From Pseudomonas sp. ISL-84 (GTDB taxonomy: Bacteria > Bacillota > Bacilli > Bacillales > Cytobacillaceae): DNA of 52,905 bases. The stretch is from contig JAGGRA010000080.1 of assembly GCA_018613035.1 (NCBI GenBank), positions 1 to 52,905 of the forward strand, given 5' to 3'. The notes beneath the pieces were generated by a model. That model was not told the origin of the DNA. It searched no databases and saw nothing but the letters and a program-made list of their open reading frames with translations. A program made the position numbers and the translations under genes. The first letter of the stretch is position 1, and each line of letters starts with the position of its first letter. Positions 7,849 to 16,984 of the stretch are shown here, one piece after another.

Positions 7849-7954
7849 ATAAGAATCTAAAAATTCAAATAAATGATAAGTAATGCCCATGCTTCCAAAG
7901 TTTAGGAAAAGTAGAATTAGATTGTATGAGTTTAAATGAAGGGAAGGGATTTAT

Positions 7955-9481
7955 CTGAAAAGGAAATTGATAGCGTTTTCTTTAGCCTCTGCCTTAAGCT
8001 TCTCTCTAATTCCTGCCACCAGTTTTGCTGAGCAATCCGTCTTGGAATCCCAGGCTGTTATTCCTGGTGCGCATTCTGTAACGGAAGCCTACTTTAACGG
8101 AGTGGACAACAACTGGCTGGCCACCAGGAATCCGAAGCAATATGAGCAAGCACTCCTGTACGGAAATATCGGCCTTACCCCATATCATTGGGGAAATGCT
8201 GCGGAGGGTACGGGCTGGCATCAAATGTATAAACCGGCTGAAGTGACCGGGACACAGGTAAACGGTGTGTTTGAAGATGCACAGTTTGTGATCAGGGTTC
8301 CGGATGATTGGAATGGCAAGCTGGTGGTATCCGGCATCCCGGCCACAAGAAACGAAACGTCTACTGACTTGCTTTTTAGCGATTATGTCCTGGAAAAAGG
8401 ATATGCTTTTGCAGCGATCGATAAAGGAACCCAGGGCGTGGCCTATGATGATGATCCGTTAGCAAAGGTTAAAAATGCCCTGGCCGATGAGGATGATAGC
8501 GTAGCAGAATGGCATCAGCGCTTCCGCCAAATCACGAAAGCGGCACAGCAGTACTTAATCAATCATCATTCTGATCAGCTGATCGATCCGGCAGATGACT
8601 CTAATCCGGCAAGTGACTTAATTACGGAACAGCACAGAGTGCCTACATATGCGATGGGAATATCAAATGGCGGCTATGTGGTCCGATATGCCCTGGAAAA
8701 TGACGATCCGGAAAAAACAGGTGAACCGCGCCTTTTTGATGGAGGCGTTGATTGGGAAGGCGTTTTATGGACCGAAAAAAAGCCTAACTTAATCAGTTCG
8801 CTGACAACTGTTGTCAATAATGCCGAGGAAGCATTATATGGAAGCGGCATCCAACAGCAAAAAGCCATCAAAGAACTGTACAAAGCAGGCTTGCCAAAAG
8901 GGTCCGAAAAACTGTGGGCCTATCATGACCAGGCATACTGGTTTGTATCACTCAATATTTACAGGGACCACTTTGATCCGGAAGCTCCAGAGCGAACGCA
9001 TTGGAGCAAATACTTGAACTTCGTAAATGGTGTGAGAGATCGTTCATATGATCCTATTTTTGAAGATTACAAGTATATTACCCGGCCAAAGGATGTTAAG
9101 GAAAATATCAAAGAGGTTGCCAACACAGGTGATATTGATGTCCCTCTGATCTCTTTTACCGGTTCACTTGATGCGCTTATTTTCCCGGACATCCACGCAG
9201 AAGGCTATCAAAAGCTGGTACAGAAGGCCGGAAAGCAGGACCTGCACAGACTTTATACCATTGAGAACGGCAACCATGTCGACAGCCTTGTCTGGAATGC
9301 GGGCACAGATCCGGATAAAGAGCTTCAGCCTCTACTGCCGTACGCTCACCAGTCCTTTGACCTGCTTGTCGACTGGGTAGAAAACGGCCATGCTGCACCG
9401 GAAAGCAAAACGATTGAAGCTCCTGAAAATCCAGTAAAAGTTGTTGACCTTAAGACAGGGAAAGAAAGGGATCCTCGCTAA
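7955..9481 (+). CDS. secreted alpha/beta hydrolase
   Basis: Exported serine hydrolase of about 508 residues. The nucleophile elbow is G-I-S-N-G-G (G-x-S-x-G), an aspartate candidate lies in S-F-T-G-S-L-D-A-L and the histidine in E-N-G-N-H-V-D-S-L, the usual order of a catalytic triad. The overall pattern recalls 3-hydroxybutyrate-oligomer hydrolases and tannase/feruloyl-esterase-like proteins, but I cannot name the substrate. The reading frame has no ATG: a TTG at 7967 would lack the charged start of its signal peptide. A CTG at 7955 with GAAGGGAAGGG 6 bases upstream gives a textbook signal peptide (KRK, hydrophobic core, cleavage after SFA), so I prefer it. It follows the RAYT unit directly and ends in a strong terminator. 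Confidence 0.8.
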   Translation: MKRKLIAFSLASALSFSLIPATSFAEQSVLESQAVIPGAHSVTEAYFNGVDNNWLATRNPKQYEQALLYGNIGLTPYHWGNAAEGTGWHQMYKPAEVTGTQVNGVFEDAQFVIRVPDDWNGKLVVSGIPATRNETSTDLLFSDYVLEKGYAFAAIDKGTQGVAYDDDPLAKVKNALADEDDSVAEWHQRFRQITKAAQQYLINHHSDQLIDPADDSNPASDLITEQHRVPTYAMGISNGGYVVRYALENDDPEKTGEPRLFDGGVDWEGVLWTEKKPNLISSLTTVVNNAEEALYGSGIQQQKAIKELYKAGLPKGSEKLWAYHDQAYWFVSLNIYRDHFDPEAPERTHWSKYLNFVNGVRDRSYDPIFEDYKYITRPKDVKENIKEVANTGDIDVPLISFTGSLDALIFPDIHAEGYQKLVQKAGKQDLHRLYTIENGNHVDSLVWNAGTDPDKELQPLLPYAHQSFDLLVDWVENGHAAPESKTIEAPENPVKVVDLKTGKERDPR

Positions 9482-9492
9482 TTTTCATAAGC

Positions 9493-9523
9493 AAAAGGGT
9501 GTCAATTTCCTGACACCCTTTTT
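9493..9523 (+). terminator. intrinsic terminator of the hydrolase gene
   Basis: AAAAGGGTGTCA pairs with TGACACCCTTTT around a 6-base loop, ending in a T-run, 12 bases after the hydrolase stop codon. Confidence 0.88.
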
Positions 9524-9551
9524 GTGCTATTAAACACCCCGCCCCCATTGA

Positions 9552-9735
9552 ACAAGCTTCCTATAACTTCCTGTCAGCCACAGCACAATCGGAATGAGTC
9601 CCAGCGATAGTCATTATTAAATAAAATGTTATCTACAAATAAGTCCAAATGCCCTATCCCTTTTCACATTCTGAAAAAATATCCGCTGTGACTCCTGCCC
9701 AGCCGATGTTTTGCCAGATGTTGCCGGCAGGCCAT
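9552..9735 (-). pseudogene. remnant of a second MFS-transporter 3' end
   Basis: Two patches on the minus strand repeat the 3' end of the MFS gene at 10461-11690. Bases near 9555-9606 encode S-L-G-L-I-P-I-V-L-W-L-T-G-S-Y, matching the gene's last 25 residues, and bases near 9692-9722 encode W-Q-N-I-G-W-A-G-V-T-A. In the intact gene these patches are separated by only a few codons; here about 85 bases of unrelated sequence lie between them and no ORF joins them. The rest of the duplicated gene is absent. This explains most of the gene-free stretch 9524-9820. Confidence 0.75.
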
Positions 9736-9822
9736 CTTTTCACTTAGTGTACTCTTTCGGGGATGTTTTGAATGATTTCAAGTGGTGCTCCGTTTGTTGA
9801 TTAAGTTTTATAAATTATATTG

Positions 9823-9842
9823 GAAAAGAGCCGGATGGCTCG
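9823..9842 (-). terminator. short intrinsic terminator
   Basis: Minus-strand stem GAGCC-ATCC-GGCTC followed by TTTTCC, just after the stop codon of the small hypothetical gene. Confidence 0.6.
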
Positions 9843-9852
9843 CTTTTAAGCA

Positions 9853-10218
9853 TTACTCCGATAGTGCCTCTAATTCATCCGAATGCTCTAGCATTTTTTC
9901 ATCTATCGCCTGAACGAGCTTAGGCTGGCTATACATATTTAAAACAACTTCCCGTGAATCACCTTCAATATGAATCTCTGCTTCGATTCGAATTTGCGCT
10001 TGCTTACCTTTATAAACAACTTTATACGTACCAATTTCTTTCACTTCATGGTCTGTACTCATTTGATTTATTTGGGACTGTATCTCTTTCCTATCACTTT
10101 CTTTAAAACCAGTATCCAAAATAGAGTTTAACCTTTTCAGTAACGGTTCCACTTCTTCCAGATCAAAATTCATGCCTGCCGCTTGTGGCGCATTCTTTTT
10201 TCTAAGCCAGTTAAACAA
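9853..10218 (-). CDS. hypothetical protein, 121 residues
   Basis: A small soluble acidic protein with no membrane segment or signal peptide. The N-terminus MFNWLRKKN is basic; the middle (about 20-50) is predicted helical and residues 62-95 alternate like beta strands (Y-K-V-V-Y-K-G-K-Q-A-Q-I-R-I-E-A-E-I-H-I). I do not recognise the family. A ribosome-binding site (GGAGGGAATCCG) and a terminator support a real single-gene unit. It lies between the MFS gene and its broken duplicate, so the duplication event may have included it. Confidence 0.65.
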   Translation of the reverse strand: MFNWLRKKNAPQAAGMNFDLEEVEPLLKRLNSILDTGFKESDRKEIQSQINQMSTDHEVKEIGTYKVVYKGKQAQIRIEAEIHIEGDSREVVLNMYSQPKLVQAIDEKMLEHSDELEALSE

Positions 10219-10422
10219 CGGATTCCCTCCAAATATTCAGATACCTCTATCCTTTCATAAAGGCTTGAAACCTATACAGCCCCTTAGCCTGCTGCATTGT
10301 TGATAAGGGAATCAACCTGCCACCAAGGTATTAAGCATATGTTTCACATGTTAAATTCACGCACACCATTTGGACCGTCACAACTTATCCTGAAAAAAAA
10401 CTGATGCTTTCATGGTTCAAAT

Positions 10423-10458
10423 AAAAACTGGAAAGCCTCAATCAAAGAAGCTCTCCAG
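10423..10458 (-). terminator. intrinsic terminator of the MFS gene
   Basis: Minus-strand stem CTGGAGAGC / GCTTTCCAG with one G-T pair, followed by TTTTTAT, starting 2 bases after the stop codon. Confidence 0.8.
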
Positions 10459-10460
10459 TT

Positions 10461-11690
10461 TCATTCATCTGTTTTTAACAACCGATACACCCTGCCATAA
10501 CTGCCTGTCAGCCACAGCACAATCGGAATGAGTCCCAGCGAAACGGCAGTGACCCCAGTCCAGCCGATGTTTTGCCAGATGAGACCGGTAAGCGATCCGC
10601 CGGTTGCAACGCCGAGATAGTAGCTTACCAGATAGAGGCTGGATGCGCCGCCTTTGTGGTGAGTGGCACGTTCATTTACGATGGCTGCCATGAGGGAGTG
10701 GGCGATAAAGAAGCCGAAGCAGGTTAAACAAAGCCCCACTACTACGAGTGAAAGTGAATGAACATTGGTTAAGAGAGATCCGCTTATTAAAATTAGCGTG
10801 CCGAACGAGACAAGGGTTGTTTTTTTCATAAAAATAGACATTCGCCCTGCTAAAATCGGTCCGATCATCCCCAAGGTGTAGGCCAGATACGTAAACGATA
10901 TGTCTTTCACTGCTAACCCAAAAGGTTCCCTCTCAAGATAGAACGGGAGATAGGACCAGACACCTGTAAAAGAGAACTGCAGGAGGATTCCCATTGCAAA
11001 GGCGGGAAAAAGCAGCTTATTGTTCAGATGGGACAGCATTCCGGTAAGATCTTTTTTAAAAGAGATTTCGCTTTCCTGGAAGAAATGCGATTTTGGAAGT
11101 GTGATAAAGTATAGCAAAAATAATAGAATGGAAAACCCAAACAGAATATAGATAGATATTTGCCAGCTCGTTCGATCCGCCATATAGCCCGTAACGATTC
11201 TCCCGATCATCCCTCCAATGCCATTCGCAGCAATGTAGAGAGTAATGCCAAGATTGATGCTGCCCGGTGCGACTTCCTCACTGATATAAGCAATGGCCGC
11301 TGCCGGCAATCCTGCCATGAAGAACCCCTGCACAAATCTGAGCACCAGGAAAATTTCAAAGCTTGGCACAAGCGGCATTAATAATAACGGAATCATGGTG
11401 CATACCAGCGTAATATGCATAATACGCGTACGCCCCATCCGGTCGGATAAAAACCCAAAAAACAACAATCCTATAATCATAGAGATAACGGCCACAGATA
11501 ACGCAAGACCTGAAGCTGCAGAGCTAATGTTGTAGGAACGTACCAGCAGCGGCATAATCGGATGCACAAAGTATAAGCCTGCAAAATTCAGAATCGAGGC
11601 ACAGGTTAAGGCAAACATAATCCTTTTAAAACCGGCCTCCCGGAACGTATACTTCTGCTTTTCACTTCTTATTGCTGTTACGGCACCCAT
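10461..11690 (-). CDS. MFS transporter, 12-TM
   Basis: Major facilitator superfamily membrane transporter of 409 residues with about 12 membrane helices. The loop between helices 2 and 3 carries the family signature G-F-L-S-D-R-M-G-R-T-R (about 80-90). General pattern resembles the YnfM/YwoG-like drug/metabolite exporters, but the substrate cannot be read from sequence. The start has a good hydrophilic leader (about 28 residues) before helix 1. A broken copy of its 3' end sits 0.7 kb downstream at 9552-9735, showing a past tandem duplication and loss. Confidence 0.87.
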   Translation of the reverse strand: MGAVTAIRSEKQKYTFREAGFKRIMFALTCASILNFAGLYFVHPIMPLLVRSYNISSAASGLALSVAVISMIIGLLFFGFLSDRMGRTRIMHITLVCTMIPLLLMPLVPSFEIFLVLRFVQGFFMAGLPAAAIAYISEEVAPGSINLGITLYIAANGIGGMIGRIVTGYMADRTSWQISIYILFGFSILLFLLYFITLPKSHFFQESEISFKKDLTGMLSHLNNKLLFPAFAMGILLQFSFTGVWSYLPFYLEREPFGLAVKDISFTYLAYTLGMIGPILAGRMSIFMKKTTLVSFGTLILISGSLLTNVHSLSLVVVGLCLTCFGFFIAHSLMAAIVNERATHHKGGASSLYLVSYYLGVATGGSLTGLIWQNIGWTGVTAVSLGLIPIVLWLTGSYGRVYRLLKTDE

Positions 11691-11852
11691 TTTTTCACCC
11701 AGTTTCTCTAAAGCATTAAATTCAATATATTCATGATACCACTTTCTTACATAAATTTCATAAACAATATAAATATTCAGAAAACATCACTTAATCCTAA
11801 TGAAGCTGCACTGGATAAATTCGAACAAAAATTTTTCCGTTCGCTTCCCTCC

Positions 11853-11881
11853 TTCATTCTCACCCTCCTAAATGCTATAAT
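11853..11881 (+). promoter_or_regulatory. candidate sigma-A promoter of ywqB-ywqA
   Basis: TATAAT preceded by TGC (extended -10) at 11873-11881; the -35 (TTCATT, 17 bases upstream) is weak, as is common with extended -10 promoters. Transcription would start near 11888, placing the REP in the 5' leader. Confidence 0.5.
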
Positions 11882-11952
11882 AAAGGAATGTACTTTACAG
11901 GGTACCAAACCACCACAAAGCGGCGATCCATTAAATTTTGCCGCTGATATGA

Positions 11953-11982
11953 TTCGACAAAATTCGGGTGGTACCTGGTACC
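11953..11982 (-). repeat. REP, left-end class (copy D)
   Basis: A 30-base copy identical to the left end of the RAYT unit, in opposite orientation. It lies between the ywqB promoter and its ribosome-binding site, which begins 3 bases after the REP. The transcribed strand can fold at GGTACC-T-GGTACC. Confidence 0.88.
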
Positions 11983-11997
11983 GAGGGAGGTTAAGTG

Positions 11998-13620
11998 ATG
12001 ATTCCGGAGCGGTTTTTGGAGCCTTTGGAGTTTGCAGCGAATGAATTGAAGGGTTTGCTGCGGGCGGAGAATGAGGAGGATGTGCGGCTTGTCCAGAAGG
12101 GGCTGATGCTTTTTCGGCAGGGGCTTGTGTATCAGCTTCGTTTTGAGGGCGATAAGGTTGTGGCCACAGTCCAGGATGTAACCCAGGCTAAGGTTGAGCT
12201 TGATCTTGAATTTATTCATTTAAGTGAATGCTCCTGCCCGGCAGAAGGATTTTGCCGCCATCAGATTGCTGTTTTTCTGCAGCTTCTTTCCAAAGCCAGA
12301 AGTGTATCTATGTGGATTGAAGATTGGCGGAAGCCGATTAAGGAAAAGCAGACAGCCAAGGACTGGGGCCTCAAACGAGCGAAGGATCTCCTGAAATCGT
12401 CAGGCAAGCTGCAGGCTGATTATGACCGTTGGATTTCAACATTTGACGAAAGCTTTACAGAGCTGATGGAAAAACAGGGCGAACCGCGGCCATATGTCCT
12501 TCCCGAGCTCTTTCATGTCTACTTGCGCCGCATGAAAGCCGGCGCACCGGTTGAACAGGAATGGAAGCTGCTTTATCTGCTTGTCGGCTATGTCTTTTCT
12601 TTTAAAAAGCTGATGGCGCTCAGCATGAAGTACGGTCATCATGAGGAAATGATTGACCGCTATTACCGCCATCTCTATCAGTCGCTGATGGATGATTCGG
12701 TTGAAATTATGAACAAATTGTCCGTGCATTCCCTTCCCTTTGCTTTCGATCAATTTATTGAAAAGCTGAAGGACGATTCAACCGGGCTCATTACCGGTTC
12801 TTTTGAATTGGAATATGAACGGGCTCATTTATACAGACTGTTATGGACGCACTTTTTCAAAAAGAAAGAATGGCGTGAAGCAGAGATCGAAAAGCTTGAC
12901 TCCTTTTACAAAGAGGATGAAACGCCAAGCCTGCCTTCTACCGTGGGCTTTATCCACCTTAACATCCTTGAACGCATTGAAGAGCAGGCACTCAGTGTTT
13001 TAAATGTCCCGAACGAAACGATGACGCCTTACCTGCTCTACTGGCTCGACTATTTTTCAGCGCAAAAGGACTGGAACCGGATGGAGCCATATGTGGAAGC
13101 ATTCATCCATAAATTACGGGATTACTTAAAAATGTCCGGTGACTATTATGCCAACATGGATTTTACAAGGCTTGCGATCAAAGCCATTTCACCATACTGC
13201 ATAGAAACCGGCAGGCTGGACCTTTTCGAAAAAGCCTTAATGGAAACACTGCCTTATAGCTATAACGATTATGAATACCTGCTGTTTGAAAAAGGCGAGT
13301 TCGACAAATGGGCTGACTTGCAGGCATTCATCGGCTTTGATATTGATTCGCTCGGCAAGGATCGGATTAAAGAAATAAGCAAAAGAGAGCCTGAAATCCT
13401 GCTGCCGCTCTACCATCATGCCATCCAGGACCATATTAATCTGAAAAACAGGGATCATTACCGCGAGGCCGTCCGGAAAATGAAAAAGCTTCGCACCCTG
13501 TACAACAAGCTGAAACGCCAGGAAGACTGGCAGCTTTTCCTTGAAATGCTGCTCGAAAAAACGAAACGTCTCCGCGCCTTTCAGGAAGAATGCAAAAGGG
13601 GTAAGCTAATCGATGCTTAA
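11998..13620 (+). CDS. ywqB: SWIM zinc-finger protein (YwqB-like)
   Basis: Protein of 540 residues with an N-terminal SWIM zinc finger: C-S-C-P-A-E-G-F-C-R-H (about residues 77-88), the CxC...CxH pattern that binds zinc and DNA or protein. The rest is helical and unassigned. In Bacillus subtilis ywqB is next to ywqA, as here, and the two overlap by 8 bases, so the SWIM protein probably works with the SNF2 helicase, as bacterial SWIM/SWI2-SNF2 pairs are thought to do. GGGAGG is 7 bases before the ATG at 11998; a GTG at 11995 would leave only 4. The promoter has an extended -10 and its 5' leader contains a REP. Confidence 0.85.
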   Translation: MIPERFLEPLEFAANELKGLLRAENEEDVRLVQKGLMLFRQGLVYQLRFEGDKVVATVQDVTQAKVELDLEFIHLSECSCPAEGFCRHQIAVFLQLLSKARSVSMWIEDWRKPIKEKQTAKDWGLKRAKDLLKSSGKLQADYDRWISTFDESFTELMEKQGEPRPYVLPELFHVYLRRMKAGAPVEQEWKLLYLLVGYVFSFKKLMALSMKYGHHEEMIDRYYRHLYQSLMDDSVEIMNKLSVHSLPFAFDQFIEKLKDDSTGLITGSFELEYERAHLYRLLWTHFFKKKEWREAEIEKLDSFYKEDETPSLPSTVGFIHLNILERIEEQALSVLNVPNETMTPYLLYWLDYFSAQKDWNRMEPYVEAFIHKLRDYLKMSGDYYANMDFTRLAIKAISPYCIETGRLDLFEKALMETLPYSYNDYEYLLFEKGEFDKWADLQAFIGFDIDSLGKDRIKEISKREPEILLPLYHHAIQDHINLKNRDHYREAVRKMKKLRTLYNKLKRQEDWQLFLEMLLEKTKRLRAFQEECKRGKLIDA

Positions 13621-16432
13621 AACGAGATTTCTCCATGTGAAAGTCAAACCGATAACCCATGACCGCTATCTAATTTTTGCCGTAAATGAAGAAGGCCGCC
13701 TCCTTTCATCCAAAGAATGGAAGCCGCTTCTTTTTAATCATCATAAAGAAAGCTTTTTCGGAACGATGCTTAATATTGAAAACGTGGACGGAATCAATGG
13801 GATTTCGGTGAGCGGCTGGCAGCTTGTAACCCTATTTGCGGCTGAACAGTTCAACCGGCTTATTGATTGGGATTGGGATGATACTGCCCAAATTCTGCTG
13901 GCCGCATCTCATGCTCTTCATGATGCCATTTTAGAAAAAGAATGGATGCCGGACTTTGCCGCCTGGGAAAATGATCAGTTCCGCTGGGCACTCCCGGAAA
14001 GTGTCATTACGGAATTCGGCTCAAACTTTTGGGAGCAAAAAGTCGAAAGCGCTCCTGTCAGAGAGTTTATTGGAGATTTATTTCATTACTCCCTTGATGG
14101 CTATATGAACCAAAATCGTGAAACAAAGGCTCAGTTTGGCGAAAAGCTTGAGGCGTTGCGGAGTGAGCATCTCTCTCCACGTGATCTTGCCGCCTACTTT
14201 GATGAAGAAAGCTGGCAGGAATGGATTGGAGTTAAATCAAACGAAGCCCCTTTTTCAATCGGGCTGAAGCTCGAGGAGCCGGGTGATATCGATACAAGCT
14301 GGGACCTAAACATTTTCCTCCGCGGGAAAAAGGATCCGGATGTGTTTGTCGATTACAAGGATTATTCAAACTATCCCCGCTCCTGGCACGATTATGAGAA
14401 TACGATTGAAAAAGAGATCGGCCGCTGGCTTGAGCTTTTTCCATGGCTTGAGGGCAAAAGTGGCCAGATTACGTCACAGCTCACCGAGGATGAAGCCTGG
14501 ACATTCCTGACTGAAGCGAGCGAAACCCTGCTGGCGCTTGGTGTTGAAATCCTGCTTCCTTCCTGGTGGCAGGCGATGAAAAACGCGAGCCTGAAGGTAA
14601 AAGCAAAAGTAAAAGGAGCCGGCAGCCATCGCCCATCCTTTGTCGGACTGCAGTCCATGCTTGATTATGACTGGCGTTTTTCCATGAACGGCGTGGATTT
14701 ATCAGAGGAAGAATTCCGCGGCATGGTGGAGGAAAAAAGGCGTCTTGTCTATATTCGCGGCCGCTGGATCAAGCTGGATCCCCATTTCGTCCGGCATATC
14801 CAGGATTTAATGAAGAAAGCGGAAAAGGAAGGTCTGCATGTCCGTGACCTGATTGAGCAGGAGCTCATGGCAGAAGAAACCCAGCAGGAAGACGAACTCG
14901 ACAATCCAAAAGCGTTCGCGCGGATTCAAATTGAGCTGAACCGCCAATGGAAGCAAATGGTCAAGCAGCTTCGCGATATTAAAAACCTTCCGCTTGAAGA
15001 CGTACCTGCCACCTTCCAAGGCGACCTTCGCCCCTATCAGAAGCTGGGCATGAGCTGGCTGCTGTTTTTGCGCCGGTATGGTTTTGGTGCCATCCTTGCC
15101 GACGACATGGGGCTCGGAAAAACCATTCAGCTGATTTCCTACCTGTTGAAAGTAAAAAAACAGGAAGAAAGCGGCCCTGCGCTCATTATCTGCCCGACGT
15201 CTGTGCTCGGAAACTGGCAGAAGGAAATTGAGCGATTTGCACCTAATTTGAGTGTGTATCTCCATTACGGCTCTAACCGGCTGAAGGGCGACAGCTTTTC
15301 TGAAAAAGTAATGGAATCTGATATTGTCCTGACATCCTACGGGCTGACCCATATGGATCTCGCAGATTTTGAAACCATTGAATGGAGCTCCATCAGCATT
15401 GACGAAGCTCAAAATATAAAAAATGCCCAAACGAAACAATCCAGAGCCGTACGCAAATTAAAGGGCAAGCATCATATTGCGCTTACAGGAACCCCGATGG
15501 AAAACCGCCTGACCGAGCTTTGGTCCATTTTCGATTTTACGAATCACGGCTATCTCGGCAGCATTGGGCAGTTTCAGAAGCGGTTTGTTCTTCCAATTGA
15601 AAAAGAGGATGACAAAGACAAAGTGAAGCAGCTCCAGGCTTATATCCGGCCGTTCCTGCTGCGCCGCACGAAGAAGGACGAGGAAGTGGCGCTGAACCTG
15701 CCGGATAAGCTCGAGCAAAAGGAATACTGCCCGCTCACAGCTGAGCAGGCGTCCTTGTATGAACAGCTCGTTCAGGATACGTTCGCGCAGATCGAAAAGC
15801 TGTCCGGCTTTGAGCGCAAGGGCTTAATTTTACAATTATTAAGCCGCTTGAAACAGCTATGCAACCACCCTGCCCTCTATTTAAAAGAGGAAAAGCCGAA
15901 GCATGTGCTGGAGCGCTCTGTTAAGCTTGAAAAACTGAGCGAACTTGTTGGCGCTGTTCACGAACAGGGTGAAAGCTGCCTTATTTTTACCCAGTATATC
16001 GAAATGGGCAATATGATCGCACGCCAAATTAAAAAGCAATTCGGCTTTGATGTGCCATTCTTAAACGGAAGCGTGCCGAAAAATGAACGCGACCAAATGA
16101 TTACTCGATTCCAGAATAACGAATTCCCTGTATTCCTGCTGTCTCTTAAAGCAGGCGGAACGGGTCTGAACCTGACAGCGGCCAACCATGTCATCCACTA
16201 TGACCGCTGGTGGAATCCGGCCGTTGAAAACCAGGCTACTGACCGTGCCTACCGAATCGGGCAAAAACGCTTTGTCCATGTTCATAAAATGATCGCGACC
16301 GGTACACTTGAAGAAAAAATCGATGCCATGCTTGAGAAAAAGCAATCGCTTAATGATCAAATTATTACGAGCGAAAATTGGATTACCGAGCTCTCAACTG
16401 ATGATTTGCGGGAACTGGTTCATCTCACATAG
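13613..16432 (+). CDS. ywqA: SNF2-family helicase (YwqA-like)
   Basis: DEAD/SNF2 ATP-dependent DNA translocase of 939 residues. The N-terminal half (1-440) is the SNF2-associated bacterial domain. The motor begins near 470 with D-D-M-G-L-G-K-T-I-Q (Walker A), then D-E-A-Q-N-I-K (motif II), L-T-G-T-P-M-E-N (motif III), and in the second lobe L-I-F-T-Q-Y, L-L-S-L-K-A-G-G-T-G-L-N-L and Q-A-T-D-R-A-Y-R-I-G-Q (motifs IV-VI). All motifs are intact. It overlaps ywqB by 8 bases and shares its transcript, ending at the terminator at 16587. Its cellular role (repair, transcription recycling) is not settled by the sequence. Confidence 0.93.
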   Translation: MLKTRFLHVKVKPITHDRYLIFAVNEEGRLLSSKEWKPLLFNHHKESFFGTMLNIENVDGINGISVSGWQLVTLFAAEQFNRLIDWDWDDTAQILLAASHALHDAILEKEWMPDFAAWENDQFRWALPESVITEFGSNFWEQKVESAPVREFIGDLFHYSLDGYMNQNRETKAQFGEKLEALRSEHLSPRDLAAYFDEESWQEWIGVKSNEAPFSIGLKLEEPGDIDTSWDLNIFLRGKKDPDVFVDYKDYSNYPRSWHDYENTIEKEIGRWLELFPWLEGKSGQITSQLTEDEAWTFLTEASETLLALGVEILLPSWWQAMKNASLKVKAKVKGAGSHRPSFVGLQSMLDYDWRFSMNGVDLSEEEFRGMVEEKRRLVYIRGRWIKLDPHFVRHIQDLMKKAEKEGLHVRDLIEQELMAEETQQEDELDNPKAFARIQIELNRQWKQMVKQLRDIKNLPLEDVPATFQGDLRPYQKLGMSWLLFLRRYGFGAILADDMGLGKTIQLISYLLKVKKQEESGPALIICPTSVLGNWQKEIERFAPNLSVYLHYGSNRLKGDSFSEKVMESDIVLTSYGLTHMDLADFETIEWSSISIDEAQNIKNAQTKQSRAVRKLKGKHHIALTGTPMENRLTELWSIFDFTNHGYLGSIGQFQKRFVLPIEKEDDKDKVKQLQAYIRPFLLRRTKKDEEVALNLPDKLEQKEYCPLTAEQASLYEQLVQDTFAQIEKLSGFERKGLILQLLSRLKQLCNHPALYLKEEKPKHVLERSVKLEKLSELVGAVHEQGESCLIFTQYIEMGNMIARQIKKQFGFDVPFLNGSVPKNERDQMITRFQNNEFPVFLLSLKAGGTGLNLTAANHVIHYDRWWNPAVENQATDRAYRIGQKRFVHVHKMIATGTLEEKIDAMLEKKQSLNDQIITSENWITELSTDDLRELVHLT

Positions 16433-16480
16433 GGGCTGATGCGGAACCTTGACGGCATTCAAACCCTTGAGCTAATGCGA

Positions 16481-16540
16481 AGTGACCGATATATCTTAAA
16501 AGTGACCGTAAAGTTATAAAATGATGAACTATAGCCGGAA
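16481..16540 (-). repeat. 20-bp tandem repeat, 2-3 units
   Basis: AGTGACCGATATATCTTAAA at 16481 is followed exactly 20 bases later by AGTGACCGTAAAGTTATAAA, then a weaker third unit. Reverse-complemented it resembles the arrays at 22720-22800 and 35742-35850 (core TCACTTTTAA). Confidence 0.6.
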
Positions 16541-16586
16541 ATACCTTTATCATCAACTCAGCCCCATATAATCAAGTACGCCTATC

Positions 16587-16634
16587 AGCCGCCAAGCCCC
16601 CTTATCAAAGCCGGGCTTGGCGGCTTTTGTTTTT
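16587..16634 (+). terminator. strong intrinsic terminator of ywqB-ywqA
   Basis: A 13-bp perfect stem (AGCCGCCAAGCCC / GGGCTTGGCGGCT) with a 13-base loop is followed by TTTGTTTTTT. The following REP begins in the last T residues. Confidence 0.9.
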
Positions 16635-16664
16635 TTCGACAAAATTCGGGTGGTACCTGGTACC
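16635..16664 (-). repeat. REP, left-end class (copy E)
   Basis: The 30 bases are identical to copy D and in the same direction, so D and E are direct repeats 4.65 kb apart that flank the whole ywqB-ywqA operon. The copy starts in the T-tract of the operon terminator. Confidence 0.9.
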
Positions 16665-16672
16665 ATCTAAAA

Positions 16673-16706
16673 GCCAAAAAAACTCCCGGCACATTATGTA
16701 CCGGGA
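16673..16706 (-). terminator. intrinsic terminator of the ssbB unit
   Basis: Minus-strand stem CCCGG / CCGGG, extended by inner pairs, followed by AGTTTTTTTGG. It lies 80 bases past the stop of the 66-residue gene. Confidence 0.8.
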
Positions 16707-16783
16707 ATAGGCGGGGAAGTTACGGGGAGTTTATTGATTCTCTATAGGGAAGGAAAAATAGTGGACATTTATTTGCGGGATGG

Positions 16784-16984
16784 TTAATTCATGATGGTGA
16801 GTCGTCTTGACGGGGGCGGTTCCTGGGAATGGCCGTTTTGCATGACGGTTTCCCGGAGGAGGTATTCGAGCTGAATGACGCGCTTGCTGAGGTCATCTAC
16901 TCTTTGGTTGGATCTGCCCAGCATTTTTATCAGGCTTTCAAGCAGGGATTCAAGTGTTTGTTCTCTATCTGATACTCTGTTCAA
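16784..16984 (-). CDS. small coiled-coil protein after ssbB
   Basis: A 66-residue polar protein with a long helical, coiled-coil-prone stretch (about residues 8-52, regular L/I spacing: L-E-S-L-L-E-S-L-I-K-M-L, then V-I-Q-L-E-Y-L-L). I do not recognise it. It starts with TTG, with GGAGGAG 7 bases upstream, inside the last codons of ssbB, so it is translationally coupled to it. A terminator follows. Position suggests a role tied to single-stranded DNA handling in competence, but that is inference from location only. Confidence 0.6.
   Translation of the reverse strand: MNRVSDREQTLESLLESLIKMLGRSNQRVDDLSKRVIQLEYLLRETVMQNGHSQEPPPSRRLTIMN

Larger units (their letters stand above)
11691..11997 (+). 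other. gene-free leader with ywqB promoter and a REP
   Basis: No gene is seen. It contains an extended -10 promoter (11853-11881), a GCGGC/GCCGC hairpin (11920-11945), a REP copy (11953-11982) and the ywqB ribosome-binding site GGGAGG (11985-11990). Confidence 0.6.

Noticed and set aside
14807..15439. 210-codon leftward ORF
   Set aside because: Lies entirely inside the helicase gene on the other strand, where all helicase motifs are intact; no ribosome-binding site.
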